Below are positions 33,366-45,406 of a stretch of 64,000 nt of DNA, piece after piece. The first letter of the stretch is position 1, and each line of letters opens with the position of its first letter. A program made the translations under genes and the position numbers. The notes below the pieces were generated by a model. The model was given only the letters and a program-made list of their open reading frames with translations. It did not search any database and had not been told where the DNA came from. Origin of the DNA: Cryptomeria japonica (Eukaryota; Streptophyta; Pinopsida; Cupressales; Cupressaceae); the NCBI RefSeq assembly GCF_030272615.1, contig NC_081410.1, positions 257,595,533 to 257,659,532 on the forward strand, written 5' to 3'.

Positions 33366-34304
33366 ATGTATAAGAGGGATGCACCGAAGCTGAACAAGTC
33401 AAGTTTCTCTACATGGCAGAAAAGGATGAAGTTTCACCTATCAGGAATTGGAGATTATGTTGTATATTATCTGGAGAATGATTTCATTACACCTAGCACC
33501 TATCCATTGACAATGGAAGAGATAAAGGCAAAGAAAGAACATATTCAAGCAATGATTGAAATAACATCTACATTGACTGACTCAGAGTTTAATGATCTAG
33601 AAGGCTGCAATGATGCCAAGGCAATGTGGGACAAGCTCATATCTGTGTATGGTGGTGATGAACATGTTCAAAGAGCAAAAGTGGACAGTCTAAGAGGAAA
33701 ACTTGAATCTATGAGAATGAATGAAGGTGAGAATATAACCCAGTACAGTACAAGGTTAAAGGAGATTGTCAATCAAATCAAAGGAGTAGGAGGAACCATT
33801 GAAGAGAAGGATGTCACAAGTAAGTTATTAAGAACCCTTCTACCTTCTTATGCAATCCAAGTCTCTGCAATCAATGAATTGAGGTTTGTAACCAATATGC
33901 CAATTTCTTTGGATGCTACTATTGGTAAGCTACATGGATTTGAGTTAAGTAACTTTGATAACAGTGGGTCTTCGGTAAATAAAGTTGAGTCTACATTTAG
34001 TTCTTTTCATCTTGATGAATCTGATGATTATAATGATAGAAAGTATAAGTATTCTGAAGGGAATCATAGTGGAGCAAGTGAAAGATATCGCAAAAACATG
34101 GAGGAGGTACACAAACTTAATGAAGAAATCAGAAAGAAAGAAGAGTTTGAAGCACTATTAGCTAGAAGGCTACCGAGAGGAAAAGGGAAGTACAAAGGAA
34201 AGTTGCCTTTGAAATGTTTTAACTATGATAGAATAGGACATATGGCTTCTAATTGTCCTGATAAAGAATCCAGTGAAAAGAGAGATTACCAAGATGATAG
34301 ATAG
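33366..34304 (+). pseudogene. Copia-G gag
   Basis: The 312 codons start MYKRDAPKLNKSSFSTWQKR, 50 bases past the primer site. UBN2-type Gag motifs are KAMWDKLISVYGGDEHVQRA, NITQYSTRLKEIVNQIKGVG and LLPSYAIQVSAINELR. A charged helix, KNMEEVHKLNEEIRKKEEFE, precedes the knuckle. The knuckle reads CFNYDRIGHMASNC: the second Cys is Tyr, the same lesion as in Copia-A. TAG at 34302-34304 ends the open part, but the frame continues into protease without a shift. Gag and pol therefore appear to have been one polyprotein, as is usual in plant copia. Confidence 0.87.
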
Positions 34305-35921
34305 AAAGATAATCATTACAGAGGTCACCGAGACTTCAGAAGAAGAGATAAAAAGACATGTCTAATAGCTGATGAGGAATCTAATGATGATAAATCAGAT
34401 GAAACTGATATAGAGGAAGTTTTTTATGTGACTATCAAAGATGGACCAGATGAAGAAAGGTATGAAGAAAAAGCTTTAATATCTCACATAAATACTAATG
34501 ATTCTTGGATCATAGATAGTGGATGCTCACATCACATGACAGGTGATAAACACAAGTTTGTTATATTAGAAGATTATGATGGAGGTTATGTAAGATTTGG
34601 TAATGATGCACCATATCTAGTTAAAGGTAAAGGATCTATAACACTTCTTGACAATGCTAAATGTGATGATGTTTATTGGGCTAAAGGTTTGAAATACAAT
34701 TTGTTGAGTGTAACATAGCTAAACAATACAAGATACCAAATAGAGTTTCAGAAAGGAATTGTCAAAGTTCATGACAAGCATGGGACACAAACAAAAGGTA
34801 ACACATTTCACCTTGACTCAACTCGAAATAAGTGTCTATATGCAAAGATAGATGATACCTGGTTATGGCATAAAAGGTTTTGTCATGTAAATTTTGATAA
34901 TCTGATCAAAATAAGAAAGAAGCACCGAGTAAGAGGTCTACCGAGTCTTGACAAAACTAAGAATGCTATGTGCCAAGGATGCCAGATGGGTAAGATGACA
35001 AGATCAAGCTTTGCAAGTAAGTCCTACACATCTAAAGGAATTTTAGATCTAGTGCATATTGATCTTTGTGGTCCTATGAAAGTTCAGAGTTATTATGGTG
35101 ATAAGTATTTCATATTATTTGTGGATGATTACTCAAGGATGACGTCAGTAATGTTTTTAAAAGAAAAGTCAGAAGCTTTTCAAATGTTCAAATGGTACAA
35201 GGCAAGAGTTGAAAATGAAACAAGAATACAACTGAAATGTCTTAGATCTAATAAAGGAGGAGAGTTCACCTCTGATAAGTTCAACTTATTCTGCAACAAT
35301 CATGGTATTAAAAGACAAGTCTCTGCACCGAGAACTCCACAACAAAATGGAATTACTGAGAGAAGAAATAGATATATTGTGGATTGTGCTAGAACCTTGA
35401 TGATAGAAAAGAAAGTACCACAAAATTTTTGGAAAGAAGCAATAAGCATTGTTGTTTACACCCTGAACCGTGTACAACTAAAGAAAGGAACTTTGAAGAC
35501 ACCATATGAAATCTGGTATGAGAAGAAACCTAATGTAAGTTACTTTAAAATCTTTGGAAGTAGATGCTATGTTCACAAAGATGACAGAAATGGTAAGTTT
35601 GATCAGAAAAGTGAAGAAGGAACATTTCTTGGTTATTCTTCTAGAAGCAAAGCATTTAAATGTTTGATCAAATCATCTAACAAAATAGTAGAAAGTACAA
35701 ATGTGAAAATTTATGAATTTATAGAAAGAAATGATGAAGGAAACTCCAATGAACTAGAAGATTTTGAAGGATTTGTATATCTTCAACTGAGAAGTCCTAC
35801 TGAGAAAACTGCTGAAGGAAATGAAGAGAATATCCAGTTACTGAGTGATGAAGAAGATCATACAGAACCTACTGAGCCTATATTAGTCAAAGATGTCAGA
35901 AGGAATCATGCATCAAGTTAG
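34305..35921 (+). pseudogene. Copia-G protease and integrase
   Basis: It continues the gag frame. The protease site is WIIDSGCSHHMTGDKHKF (intact), then YDGGYVRFGNDAPY. TAG at 34716-34718 replaces the Gln of the family motif LLSVGQL. WLWHKRFCHVNFDNLIK marks the pre-integrase domain. Integrase: VHIDLCGPMKV, then CLRSNKGGEFTS, in which the second catalytic Asp is Asn (35250-35252), and NGITERRNRYIVD with the Glu kept. The C-terminal part is TPYEIWYEKKPNVSYFKIFG and GTFLGYSSRSKAFKCL, then an acidic linker. TAG at 35919-35921 ends the open part. Confidence 0.88.
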
Positions 35922-37532
35922 ATTATAGGAGATAAGGATGATCTAGTGATGACAAGGAACAAACTGAGACAGAACACATGTCTAATATCTTAATTTGAAC
36001 CGAGAATAGTGAAAGAGGCATTTAACAATGAAGATTGGGTAAATGCTATGACAGAAGAGATTGATCAAATCAAGAAGAATGACACATGGACACTAATCCC
36101 AAGACCAAAGGACAAAAATGTAATCGATACAAAGTGGATTTTCAGAAACAAGCTAAATGAAAAAGGTGAGGTCATTCGAAATAAAGAAAGACTAGTTTGC
36201 AAAGGTTATGCTCAAGAAGAAGGAATAGATTATGGTGAAACCTTTGCACCTGTGGCTAGACTTGAAGGAGTAAGAATATTGTTGGCATATGCTGCTTTCA
36301 AAAATTTCAAGGTATATCAAATGGATGTCAAATCTGCATTTTTGAATGGTATACTAGAAGAAGAAGTTTACATTGAACAACCTGAAGGATTTGTTAAAGA
36401 CAAGAGTAAAGATCAGGTATGTAAACTAAACAAAGCTTTATATGGTCTGAAACAAGCACCTAGAGCATGGTATGAAAGATTGCACTCTTATTTAATCAAG
36501 ATTGGTTTTATAAGGACAAGTGAAAACAACAATATGTACATGAAGAGAGATGAGGACAATGGAATATTGATTTCAGTCATATTTGTTGATGACATTATAT
36601 TTTGTGGAAATGACTCTTTATGCAAGAACTTTGGAAATGAAATGTGCAAATAATTTGAGATGTCATTAATCGGTGAAATAAAGTATTTTATAGGTCTAAA
36701 GGTACTGCAAATGAAAGATGAGATTTTCATTACTCAATCCAAGTACATAAAGGAAATCTTGAAGAAATTTGGAATGGAGGATTCAAAACCAGTAAGTACT
36801 CCTATGACTACCAACTGTAAACTATCAAAGAATGATGAATCTACATCTATTGATGAGACACTTTACCGATCTATGATTGGAAAGTTGTAATATGTTGTTC
36901 ACAGCAGGCCAAATATAGCACATGCAGTAGGTATTGTAGCAAGATTCTTTGCAGATCCTAAGGAAACTCATATGACAACAATCAAGAGAATTTTTAGATA
37001 CTTGAAAGGCACTAAGGATTATGGGTTAGTATATCAGAAAGGAAATGACTTTGATTTAAAATTTTACACTGATGTTGATTGGGCAGGCAACATAGATGAC
37101 AGGAAAAGTACAAGTGGTGGAACTTTCTTTTTAGGAGAATGACTAGTAAGTTGGCTTAGCAAGAAACAAGGATGTATTTCACAATCAACAACAGAAGCTG
37201 AATATGTTGTTGCAACATTGAATTGTACCAATATAGCATGGATCAAACAGCTTGAAGGTATAAATGAGAAAGTTACCGAGCCAGTAACTATATTATGTGA
37301 TAATACTAGTGCCATTAACATTTCAAAGAATCCTGTAATGCACTCTAAGACAAAGCACATCTCTATCAAATATCATTATCTTAGAGAAGAAGTTCAAGAG
37401 AAGAAAGTGGCGTTGGAATATGTTAGCTCAAAGGAACAAATAGCAGATATTTTCACCAAGCCACTGCCAAGGGACACTTTTGAGTATCTCAGAAGTAAGC
37501 TAGGGGTCCTACCCCTATCTTCTACTCACTGA
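35922..37532 (+). pseudogene. Copia-G reverse transcriptase and RNase H
   Basis: Same frame again. TAA at 35991 replaces Gln of [62 protein letters not shown] and [13 protein letters not shown] with both catalytic Asp. TAA at 36651, TAA at 36888 and TGA at 37140 interrupt it. RNase H: LKFYTDVDWAGNIDDRKSTS, STTEAEYVVAT, ILCDNTSAINIS, ending IFTKPLPRDTFEYLRSKLGV and a natural stop at 37530-37532. From 33366 to 37532 there are 1388 codons in one frame with seven internal stops and no frameshift. Confidence 0.9.
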
Positions 37533-37865
37533 CCAAGTTTGGTGAAAGCATCAATTCGATGACTCTAAAGAATACCTTTTAGGAGTTGATGTTGATTTAC
37601 ACACTTTAGGAGGTTTCACTAAAGGTGTGTAGGAAACAAAAATAGGGAACAGGAATTGAAGACAAAATTCTCTGACTGAGACTGAGTTGATACCGAACAA
37701 CAAAGGAATTACTTCACACAGGAAGAAAATATGTATTAGTTTTCTTTTGGCATTGTTGTCAAAGGGGGAGAAGACTAATGAAAGGGGGAGAGCATCACAA
37801 CAATCTAAATTCGAATCATTTAGGTCAAATCAATTGGTTTTGCCATCAATGCCAAAGGGGGAGAT
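37533..37865 (+). other. Copia-G 3' untranslated region and polypurine tract
   Basis: It has no coding domain. Two AAAGGGGGAGA purine blocks occur (about 37757 and 37777), and the functional-position tract ccaaagggggagat lies at 37852-37865 directly before the 3' LTR. Confidence 0.75.
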
Positions 37866-39331
37866 TGTTGGCATTTTAATAAGGATATTGAGAAGGTTGT
37901 TGATGATTATGGATATAACTAATTAAGGATGTTTACTTTCTTAACAATATTATTTTTTCATTGATGTCAAGAAATTGATTTTCTGATTTAGTATGATGTT
38001 GCCATAGCTTAAGAAGTATGTTTTGAAGAGAATTAAGATGTTGGTAAAAGACACAAAAAGAATGTGATGAATAAGAAGAGGAATAAGTTATTCAATGGGC
38101 AACTATTACCGAGTTAGACAATGATGAGATCATGATGTTTAGATTGTTTTGATATCCTACTTATGCTATTGTTTGTAAGGTTAATACTATACTATGTTAC
38201 CGAGCAAGGAACCTAGTTGGTAAACCCTAAGGAACCTAGTTAGTAAACCCTAAGGTTATCGCTATCGGTTAATGAAGGTGGAATGTCTATCAAGTGAAGT
38301 TTAGTATTTACCGAGTTGCAACCGAGTAATAACAAAATGCATTGGATGAATACATGTGTTATTTAATGATGGAAGCTGATGAGCTGGATATGATTAAATG
38401 ATTGATACAATGTGTATGAAGTTTGTTAAGGATCTATGGCATTGAAAAATCGACAGAAAGATCTACAGCTTAGATTGAACCGCAATACCCTAACACAAGT
38501 TCCAAGAAATGTATGCAAGTTCCAAGGCGAGGTAAAACATTTTTAGATTGAAAGGATACATTGAACCCAGTCAAGATTAAAGATCTGATGGCTATGATTG
38601 ATCATGGGAAATGTGATCAAAAAGATTAAGCGGTTAGCAAATTGTTTATAAATAAGGAACTGTTGATAAACAATGTATGCGGGCAAGTGTAAGCATAGGG
38701 ATGCTACATAGTGATTACCGAGCTCAGAAGCTTGAAGACCTATTTGAATAACAGAGTAAGGAGCCCAACAGAGGGACAAGATAAGTCCTATGACTAGATT
38801 GTATTAAGCAAATAAAAATTTGCTTTAGCATTTTAGATGCAAAGTTGTAGACATATTCATTTCTGTTGTTTATTTGTAAGTGATAGAAAATCTCTTAACA
38901 GAGTGGACTTAACAGTCTTATTTGTAAATCCTCTAGCAAGGTGACATTTTGATTGAGTCTTTGAAACCCTTTAACAAGGTCACCTCTAACAAGGTGAAGA
39001 TCCTAACAGATGTGAGGGAAATCCCTTAACCGGGTCACATCTAGCAATGTGTTTGTAATCTTTAACAAGATTTTGTTTTAACCGAGCATACTCTAGAAGA
39101 GTATATTTCTTAGTGGGTCCGAAATCCCACAGTGACTTTTCCCTATTTGGGTTTCCATGTTAAATCTGGTGTTATATGTTTTTTGGTGTTATCTGTTTAT
39201 AAGTTTGCATGTTTAACAATTTTTGGTTAAGTTGCTGAAGTATAAGTTACCGAGGTTGAATCTGTTGATTTATGGAAGTTTAAGTTTGTATGATTCACCC
39301 CCCCTCTCATCTTGATTGGCTATTGGCATCT
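37866..39331 (+). repeat. 3' LTR of Copia-G
   Basis: It pairs with 31806-33301, mid-90s percent identical by eye. It ends within ggctattggcatcta, about 28 bases short of the 5' LTR end, and runs straight into Copia-D RNase H sequence. The truncation may date from insertion or from a later small deletion. Confidence 0.82.
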
Positions 39332-39599
39332 AAGAAGATTGTAATGAATCAATAGTTATTTACTGTGATAACTCTACTGCTATTGACATATCAATAATCT
39401 AGTATTTCATTCTAAGACAAAGCACATACCAATCAAGTATAATTTTCTAAAGGAGAAAGTGGAAGAAAATGAAGTCAGACTGGATTATGTGAACACTAAA
39501 GAGAAGATTGCAGATATCTTCACTAAACCTTTGCCTAAGAAATCATTTGAATACTTTAGAGACAAATTGGGGGTCTTTGCCCCTCTGGTAGAGACTTGA
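39332..39599 (+). pseudogene. Copia-D RNase H, C-terminal end
   Basis: It reads CNESIVIYCDNSTAIDIS, then a small frame change, VFHSKTKHIPIKYNFLKEKV, VRLDYVNTKEKIADIFTKPL and FEYFRDKLGVFAPLVET, and ends at TGA 39597-39599. It continues the RNase H left at about 31797 on the far side of Copia-G, and matches Copia-B residues in the same order. Confidence 0.83.
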
Positions 39600-39970
39600 G
39601 TAGTGTTGATTGGCGTCAATCCGATATGTATTTATCAGAGCTATCATCCATTTTGGATTGATATGTTGGTGCTACTACTTAGGGGGAGTAATCAGCTGTG
39701 TGTTTCAGAGGGTTTATGATTTTTCTTTTATGTTTATGTTAGATTTATGGCATTGATGTCAAAAGGGGAGAGATATATATATGTGAAAAATAAAGCTTGA
39801 TAGGGATATCATTCACAGGGGGAATTTGGTTTGTTGGTTCAGAACTTCATTGTCATATCATCTTGGGGAGATTGTTGGATGTCTTCCTTTGGGGGAGACT
39901 TGTTTGGCATTTCTTGGCACTTGGATGTTTTTCACATCTAGTGTTGCCATAAATGTCAAAGGGGGGTGAT
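39600..39970 (+). other. Copia-D 3' untranslated region and polypurine tract
   Basis: No coding domain. It has several purine blocks (agggggagtaa, aaaggggagag, tttgggggagact) and a final gtcaaaggggggtgat before the LTR at 39971. Repeated GCCA(T/A)(T/A)(A/G)ATGTCAA phrases resemble the LTR start. Confidence 0.65.
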
Positions 39971-40889
39971 TGTGTGTTGCATTGATGTTTGCCATTGATG
40001 TCAACACTAGTTGTTTTGTTGTCTACAGGGTTCTGGTAGAGTGGTTGGATTATGATGCTGATATGGAGATCTTCTCCGGTATGTTCTAGATATTGGAATT
40101 AGTTTGGATTGGTTATGCATATGTTCCCAATGTGTATCTCATTTAGTTGGTTCTGGATTTGATGATCTGAAAGCTATCATTTATTCTAGTAATCCTTTTG
40201 GTTACTGGTAAGGGTTTTATCAGCAGATCTTTGTTGAAGATCTTTTGATGAATCTGATAAGTGTTGTTAGTGTGGCTAATAGAAGGTTATCAAGATGTTT
40301 ATGGTTATCATGTTTGTGTTCCACTTGATCAGTGGTGTTTCATTTGTCTTATGACGACCTATTTTAGGTCTATTTCTATTCTATTAGGTTATGGACCGGT
40401 TTATCTAACATGTTGGTTGATGCTCCCGATGCATTACCAGTTGGATTTATTGTTTAGATTATGTTGTTTCAGTCTTAGGCCAACTTGGTTTATCATTAGC
40501 TTGTAGGATTATGTAACAGATTTATTGTATTATCTTTTAGGTGGTCGACTTAATTGTTTAGGTCTCAGGTTGGTATATATATGATGTAAGATCTCTTTGT
40601 AGATCATGTGATAGTTACAGATGGTTGTGGGATTATCTGTGTTCAAATAAATTTGTAATAATATGCAGACATTTTGGTTGAACATAGGTGATCAAATTGG
40701 ATTTGTGTAAGAGGTTTAAGACCTCCAGTATTGAGCTTAATCAGAACTATACTCAAGAATAGGAGATGCTATTCTTGCAGTTCACTCATCTTTATGGATT
40801 GTAGTTTGGATTTCTTTTGTAGTCATTGAGGCTCCTTTTGTGATGAGCAGTGCGCTCTAGGCAGTGTGCCTTCCTGCATGTGCAGGACC
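39971..40889 (+). repeat. 3' LTR of Copia-D, first piece
   Basis: It matches 12968 to about 13905 of the 5' LTR, apart from a deletion of about 25 bases at its very start (ggcattttgg block absent). It is interrupted by LTR-H after tgcaggacc. A TATA-like element at 40574-40583 matches that of the 5' LTR. Confidence 0.83.
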
Positions 40890-41199
40890 TGTAATGCCCC
40901 ACTAGGAAACCCCTAAAGGGTTTAAGTTAAAAACACTCAATAGAGTGTAAATATTTTATTTTTTTTATAATAATAGTTAAGAGTATTACTAATAAGTTAC
41001 AACCTCAAGATAAACTAGAGTTAACATAAACTTAGATAGCACAGCGGAAGGCTAAATGATCCTAAGGAGTTTCCCAACGTGATTACATAACCTTACACCT
41101 AACTCAACTTGCGTCATTTGATCCATTAAACTGGATATCTTAATTACGAGATAATGCATAAAACTTGATTATATATATGTTCAATGATTTGACATTTTA

Positions 41200-42060
41200 T
41201 AATTTTAGAAAGCTCTCATTTACTTTGGGCGGTTAGGAGGCCAACGTGAGATTATTTACTCAATGCACATTAACACCTATTTAATTTAAGAGGCCTCCCT
41301 TAAGGTTCAATGCAATTAATATATCGAAGTTCATTCATTTGGTTTTAAGATAACCACCCACATTTGATATCTTTCTTACATATTAAAGGTTTGGTTAATA
41401 AGATGAGATTCATTCATTAAGGAATTAAGCTTCCATAATTAGAGTGAGGTTCCTTCTTTTGAATCCAAGCATAACCAACTAATGAGTCGTAGCTTCTTTA
41501 TGGAGGATAGAATGCAAGTAGCCATAGAGTTCATTCATTGAAGTTTTAATAATGCAAATAGAAGGAGCTCAACTTATTAAGGTGGAAATGTATTAGGACA
41601 CATGAGTTCATCCTTTAAATTAGAATATAGTTAGCAAGATGATATTCACCATTTCAAGATTAAAATATAAGTTCATAGTGACGTTCTTTCATTGGGATTA
41701 TAATATAACTATCTTATTGCATGCCGCTCCTTTTAGTTAAATGAAGTTAATATGAAAAGATACATTTACTAAGATTAAGATATAAACAACTAATTGAATC
41801 CTTCCCTTTTCAATTCATTTTTTTTTAGCAATCATAAAGAAATTCATTTATTTGGGTTATAATTATGGAAGGCTAGTTGAGTTCACCCATTTATAAAATT
41901 AATCTAATAAAGTTTATTTGTTAAGGTTAAAACATAAACGACTAAGTACATTCATCTGATAAAGCGAAATATAATTATCATGACGATACTCATTTGAGAT
42001 GATAAAGTAAATTCCTTTATGATGTTCATCCTTTAGATTTCAATCTAGGAATTATAACAT
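41200..42060. repeat. Degenerate tandem array of about 45-60 bp units in LTR-H
   Basis: A phrase of the form (A/G)TTCATTCATT followed by a TTAAGGTTAAAATATAA-like stretch and an ACTAA-like stretch recurs many times with varied spacing. Clear instances begin near 41327, 41408, 41528, 41600, 41684, 41848, 41879 and 41949. Period and copy number are by eye. Confidence 0.5.
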
Positions 42061-43369
42061 TAATTCTAACTTTGTTTTCCATTCACATTCGGTCAATTTA
42101 CATGCTTAATAACAAGTTAATTTCAATGATGTAACCCAGCAAGATTCTTTCCACTATTACTACTTTTAATTAACATTATCAAAATACTTTTCCATAATCT
42201 TAATTACAATCTTTTATGAACCTGATTACTACATTTGCCAAGATGAATAATTTTATGCACTTAGATTTAAATTCATTAATTTCCCATCGTACACTTTACA
42301 AGATAACAACCATACATGATAACTTAAAGCATGAAACAAAGGAAGCTAAAACATCGCATAACACAAATATGATCTCGGAGTTCACCCCTAAAGGGCTACA
42401 TCTTCGAGTCTGCTCAACTGCAAGACCCCTTTGGTATTATATCATTAGGAATACATAAATTATAAGTCTTTTACATTTTTGCCTCTTAGGCAAACACAAC
42501 CAATATACAATAGACACCTCGGTCAGAATTTACATAATGATCCCTTTTGAAAGCGGATCCAACTGAACACTTCGAGCAATTTACAGGTTCAAATGACGGA
42601 CGCTACTCTATCTAGGGACGTAACCGGCCATGACCAACACAAGTAAACAGATGACAAAGTCCAAACAAACCTAGCAAAGTCTTACCAGTACTTAACACAA
42701 GCGAAAACATAAAATAATCTTGCCATCTTTTCCATTATCTATTTCACATCATCGGGGAAGAAATAGCTAAACTATTTGTTTTACTAAAAGGAGGTATCAT
42801 TTTCTTCTGAACTTCAAATCGACACATTATTAAGTTTCTGATGATCTTGTTAGCATATCAATTGAGTTTTCAAAATTTCCATGACAAACTTAAAATACTT
42901 TAACGTTTTCGATTCCTATTTCTAAGTTCTCAAAATGCTCAGATAAAATCACTATGTGTTTTCTAAAATACAATATTAAATTAAAGATCACCGGTTATTA
43001 ATTACTATTCGATATATTTATATAAATTTCCTTAAAAATCATATGTATTAAAAATGTTGTTTAATAACGTTCAAATCCCAAATTTCATTATTTATTAACA
43101 CATATATGAACCTTCACATTAAATATATGCATTAATAAAAACAAATTAACTTATTAACAAAAAACTATATTGAAACAGATCACTGTCATAAAAATCATTT
43201 TTTTATTATTCTTATTTTATAGTATTATTGTGCTTTATTTTATTTTATTATTTAAAAAAAAAAAAACTAATAAAAACAAATAAAACTTAAAAAAAAACTA
43301 AAATTTTAAAAAAAGGGAGGGGACACTGCGGGGCCCACCTTCCAACCCGGAAGAGGCGGAAAACCCCAC

Positions 43370-43530
43370 AGTCCCTCGCTGCCTTGTTGCGCACAGGGAT
43401 TTCCCTGCGGGCCGCCGTGGACGCAGGGTTTTCCCTGCGGACACTGTGGTCGCAGGTTTTACCCTGTGGCCACAGTGGACGTAGGGATTCCCTGCGGCCA
43501 ACGTGGACGTAGGGGATTCCCTGTGGAGCC
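43370..43530. repeat. GC-rich minisatellite in LTR-H
   Basis: About five units of roughly 30-35 bp, each with a ccctg(c/t)gg core and a gtggacg(c/t)aggg core, form a GC island within DNA that is otherwise strongly AT-rich. Any apparent reading frames across it are short and repeat-derived. Confidence 0.75.
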
Positions 43531-45406
43531 ACAAGAGTAGGGGAGAAATGGGGTAGGGGGCGGCGGCACGAGCCGAGCTTCGGCTCCTCCGCCCGCCAAA
43601 CCCTAACCCCAAAATACTTTTTTTTTTTTTTTTGTATAAATTTTTTTTTTATATAGTCTAGTTTCGCCCCAAACAAAACTTAATTTTTTATTTTTTATTT
43701 TTAAATCACAAAATGAAAAAAAACTAAACTCACATAAATCCTCCATTAATCCATTTATGACAGGCACAGCCATTTTTGCCCTTTTATTTATTTTTTTTCC
43801 AGAATGTTTAAACCAAGAATGGGGAAGATTTTCTCCTTTCAAAATGTCCAAGAAACCATGACAAACCTTGAATCCAAGAACAACCAAGCTATTCAAAAAC
43901 TGGAGCTAAATCTTAAAGACATTCATGGGCATTATCATTGCTTTTTCCAGTATTTCATGGAGAACATTCAACACAAATTTGTATTTTTTTATTTTTTTTG
44001 ATTCAACAATAAATAAAAGGGTGGATTGGAATCCTACCTCCAAATGGATTCTGGGAAGAGTTTTGATGAAGAGCTCCACCTGCAACTCAAAGCAAATCTC
44101 TCATTTTTCCAAAATTTCCCCATCTCCATTTTTTTCCAAAAAGCTCTCAAGAAAGAACCCCCCCAAAAATATTCAAAAACTAGGTTAAATAAGAAACCTC
44201 TTTTTTGCCCTAATTTTCAATTTCGAATTTAAGCATTTTATATTTTTTTGAAAATAAAAGAAACATGAAAATGGAAATCATTATTTTCCACTACTCAATA
44301 AATCTAACTTGTTTTATTCTAATTAAAATTAACATGCTTCTATTTCTCATTTAATTCTAATTTTAATCTCTCAATATCAATTTAGGCCTACATTTATATT
44401 TTGAACTGTTAACAAGGGTGAGGTATTTAAATTAATTTAAATTTCAAAAATCAATCCTTTATACTATATCAATTTTGCAAGTAAAAAGAATAATTTCCTT
44501 TTAAATGATAAAATCTACCCTTTCTATTCCAAAATGCGAAAATGATAAATTTATTTCTATTTCCCAAATGACTTTAAATCTTTCCTTTCTAAAAACGCAT
44601 AACTAATTGAATTTTGTTATTATTAAAATTAACTATTAAAATAACTCGCTATAACATAATAAAGCGACCTTTTTAAATAAATGACTAATCTCATGAAGGA
44701 GATCTATTTATTCTAATTTTCTCAACCACAAATGCATAAATGAGCACATTAATCCAAGTTAAATACCTTAAGCTTGCTACAATAATAATTAAAGCAATCT
44801 CTTTAAATTAACGATTAATCGTATAAAAGAAAACTAACTATTTTAAATTTCTAAATTACAAATGCGCACATCCACACATTAAATTGAATTTGAATATTTG
44901 GGATAACAAACTCCACTTACCCCGTACTAGGCACGCAAACTGAGGAAGTCCACCAAATCACATGACATGCAACCCAATAAAAAGAAAACCACACACGATG
45001 CTCACCTGACCATGGTTAAGGCAAGACGAGAGTTTTATGACTACCAAATCCGAATTCTAAGGATGAAGGAGGCATACTCAACCTTGCAAATCCCAAAGGA
45101 GATGAACCTCGCCCTAAGCGGCGTTGTACCTGCAATCTCCTGCACCCATGAATTCATACAAGCATACATAAACATATACATATTCAATGAGGGCATTAGC
45201 TCAAGATTTATCCCAAGAGTTAGGAAACAATTACATTTACACAAGAATCGATGCAAGAGCACAATAATAAGTATGCACAATTATTTATATTATCTAAACT
45301 ACACATTGCATCACAGTTAACCTACCATTCAAGAATGCCACATAGGAAGTCAATCAAGGTCAAACGGGTTTTACAAGTCTGACTAGGGTAGGGGCATTAC
45401 AGGACC

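Larger units (their letters stand above)
31806..39331 (+). mobile_element. Copia-G, Ty1/copia element
   Basis: It has LTRs at 31806-33301 and 37866-39331, a Met-type primer site, a single long gag-pol frame and a polypurine tract. It belongs to a different copia family from A/B and D: its Gag and LTR differ and its coding frame uses ACCGAG often. It interrupts the RNase H of Copia-D, which resumes at about 39340. The right boundary is approximate because the 3' LTR lacks the last 28 or so bases of the 5' LTR. Confidence 0.85.
40890..45401 (-). repeat. LTR-H, 4.5 kb solo-LTR-like insert in Copia-D 3' LTR
   Basis: It is bounded by a perfect 5-bp duplication ggacc (40885-40889, 45402-45406) and by an 11-bp perfect terminal inverted repeat TGTAATGCCCC. 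The 5-bp duplication and TG...CA ends point to LTR integration; the TGTAATGCCCC end resembles LTRs of Tekay/Del-type chromoviruses as I know them. No RT, integrase, primer site or paired internal repeat is visible, so a solo LTR is the simplest reading. Minus orientation is suggested by a ctatataaaa box at about 43645-43655 followed by a GC-rich leader-like stretch, and by likeness to LTR-K. Confidence 0.68.

Noticed and set aside
43287-43676. 130-codon minus-strand open frame, Arg/Pro/Gly-rich, in LTR-H
   Set aside because: It spans the GC-rich minisatellite and flanking A/T runs; overlapping frames are open for the same reason and no domain or conserved motif is visible.
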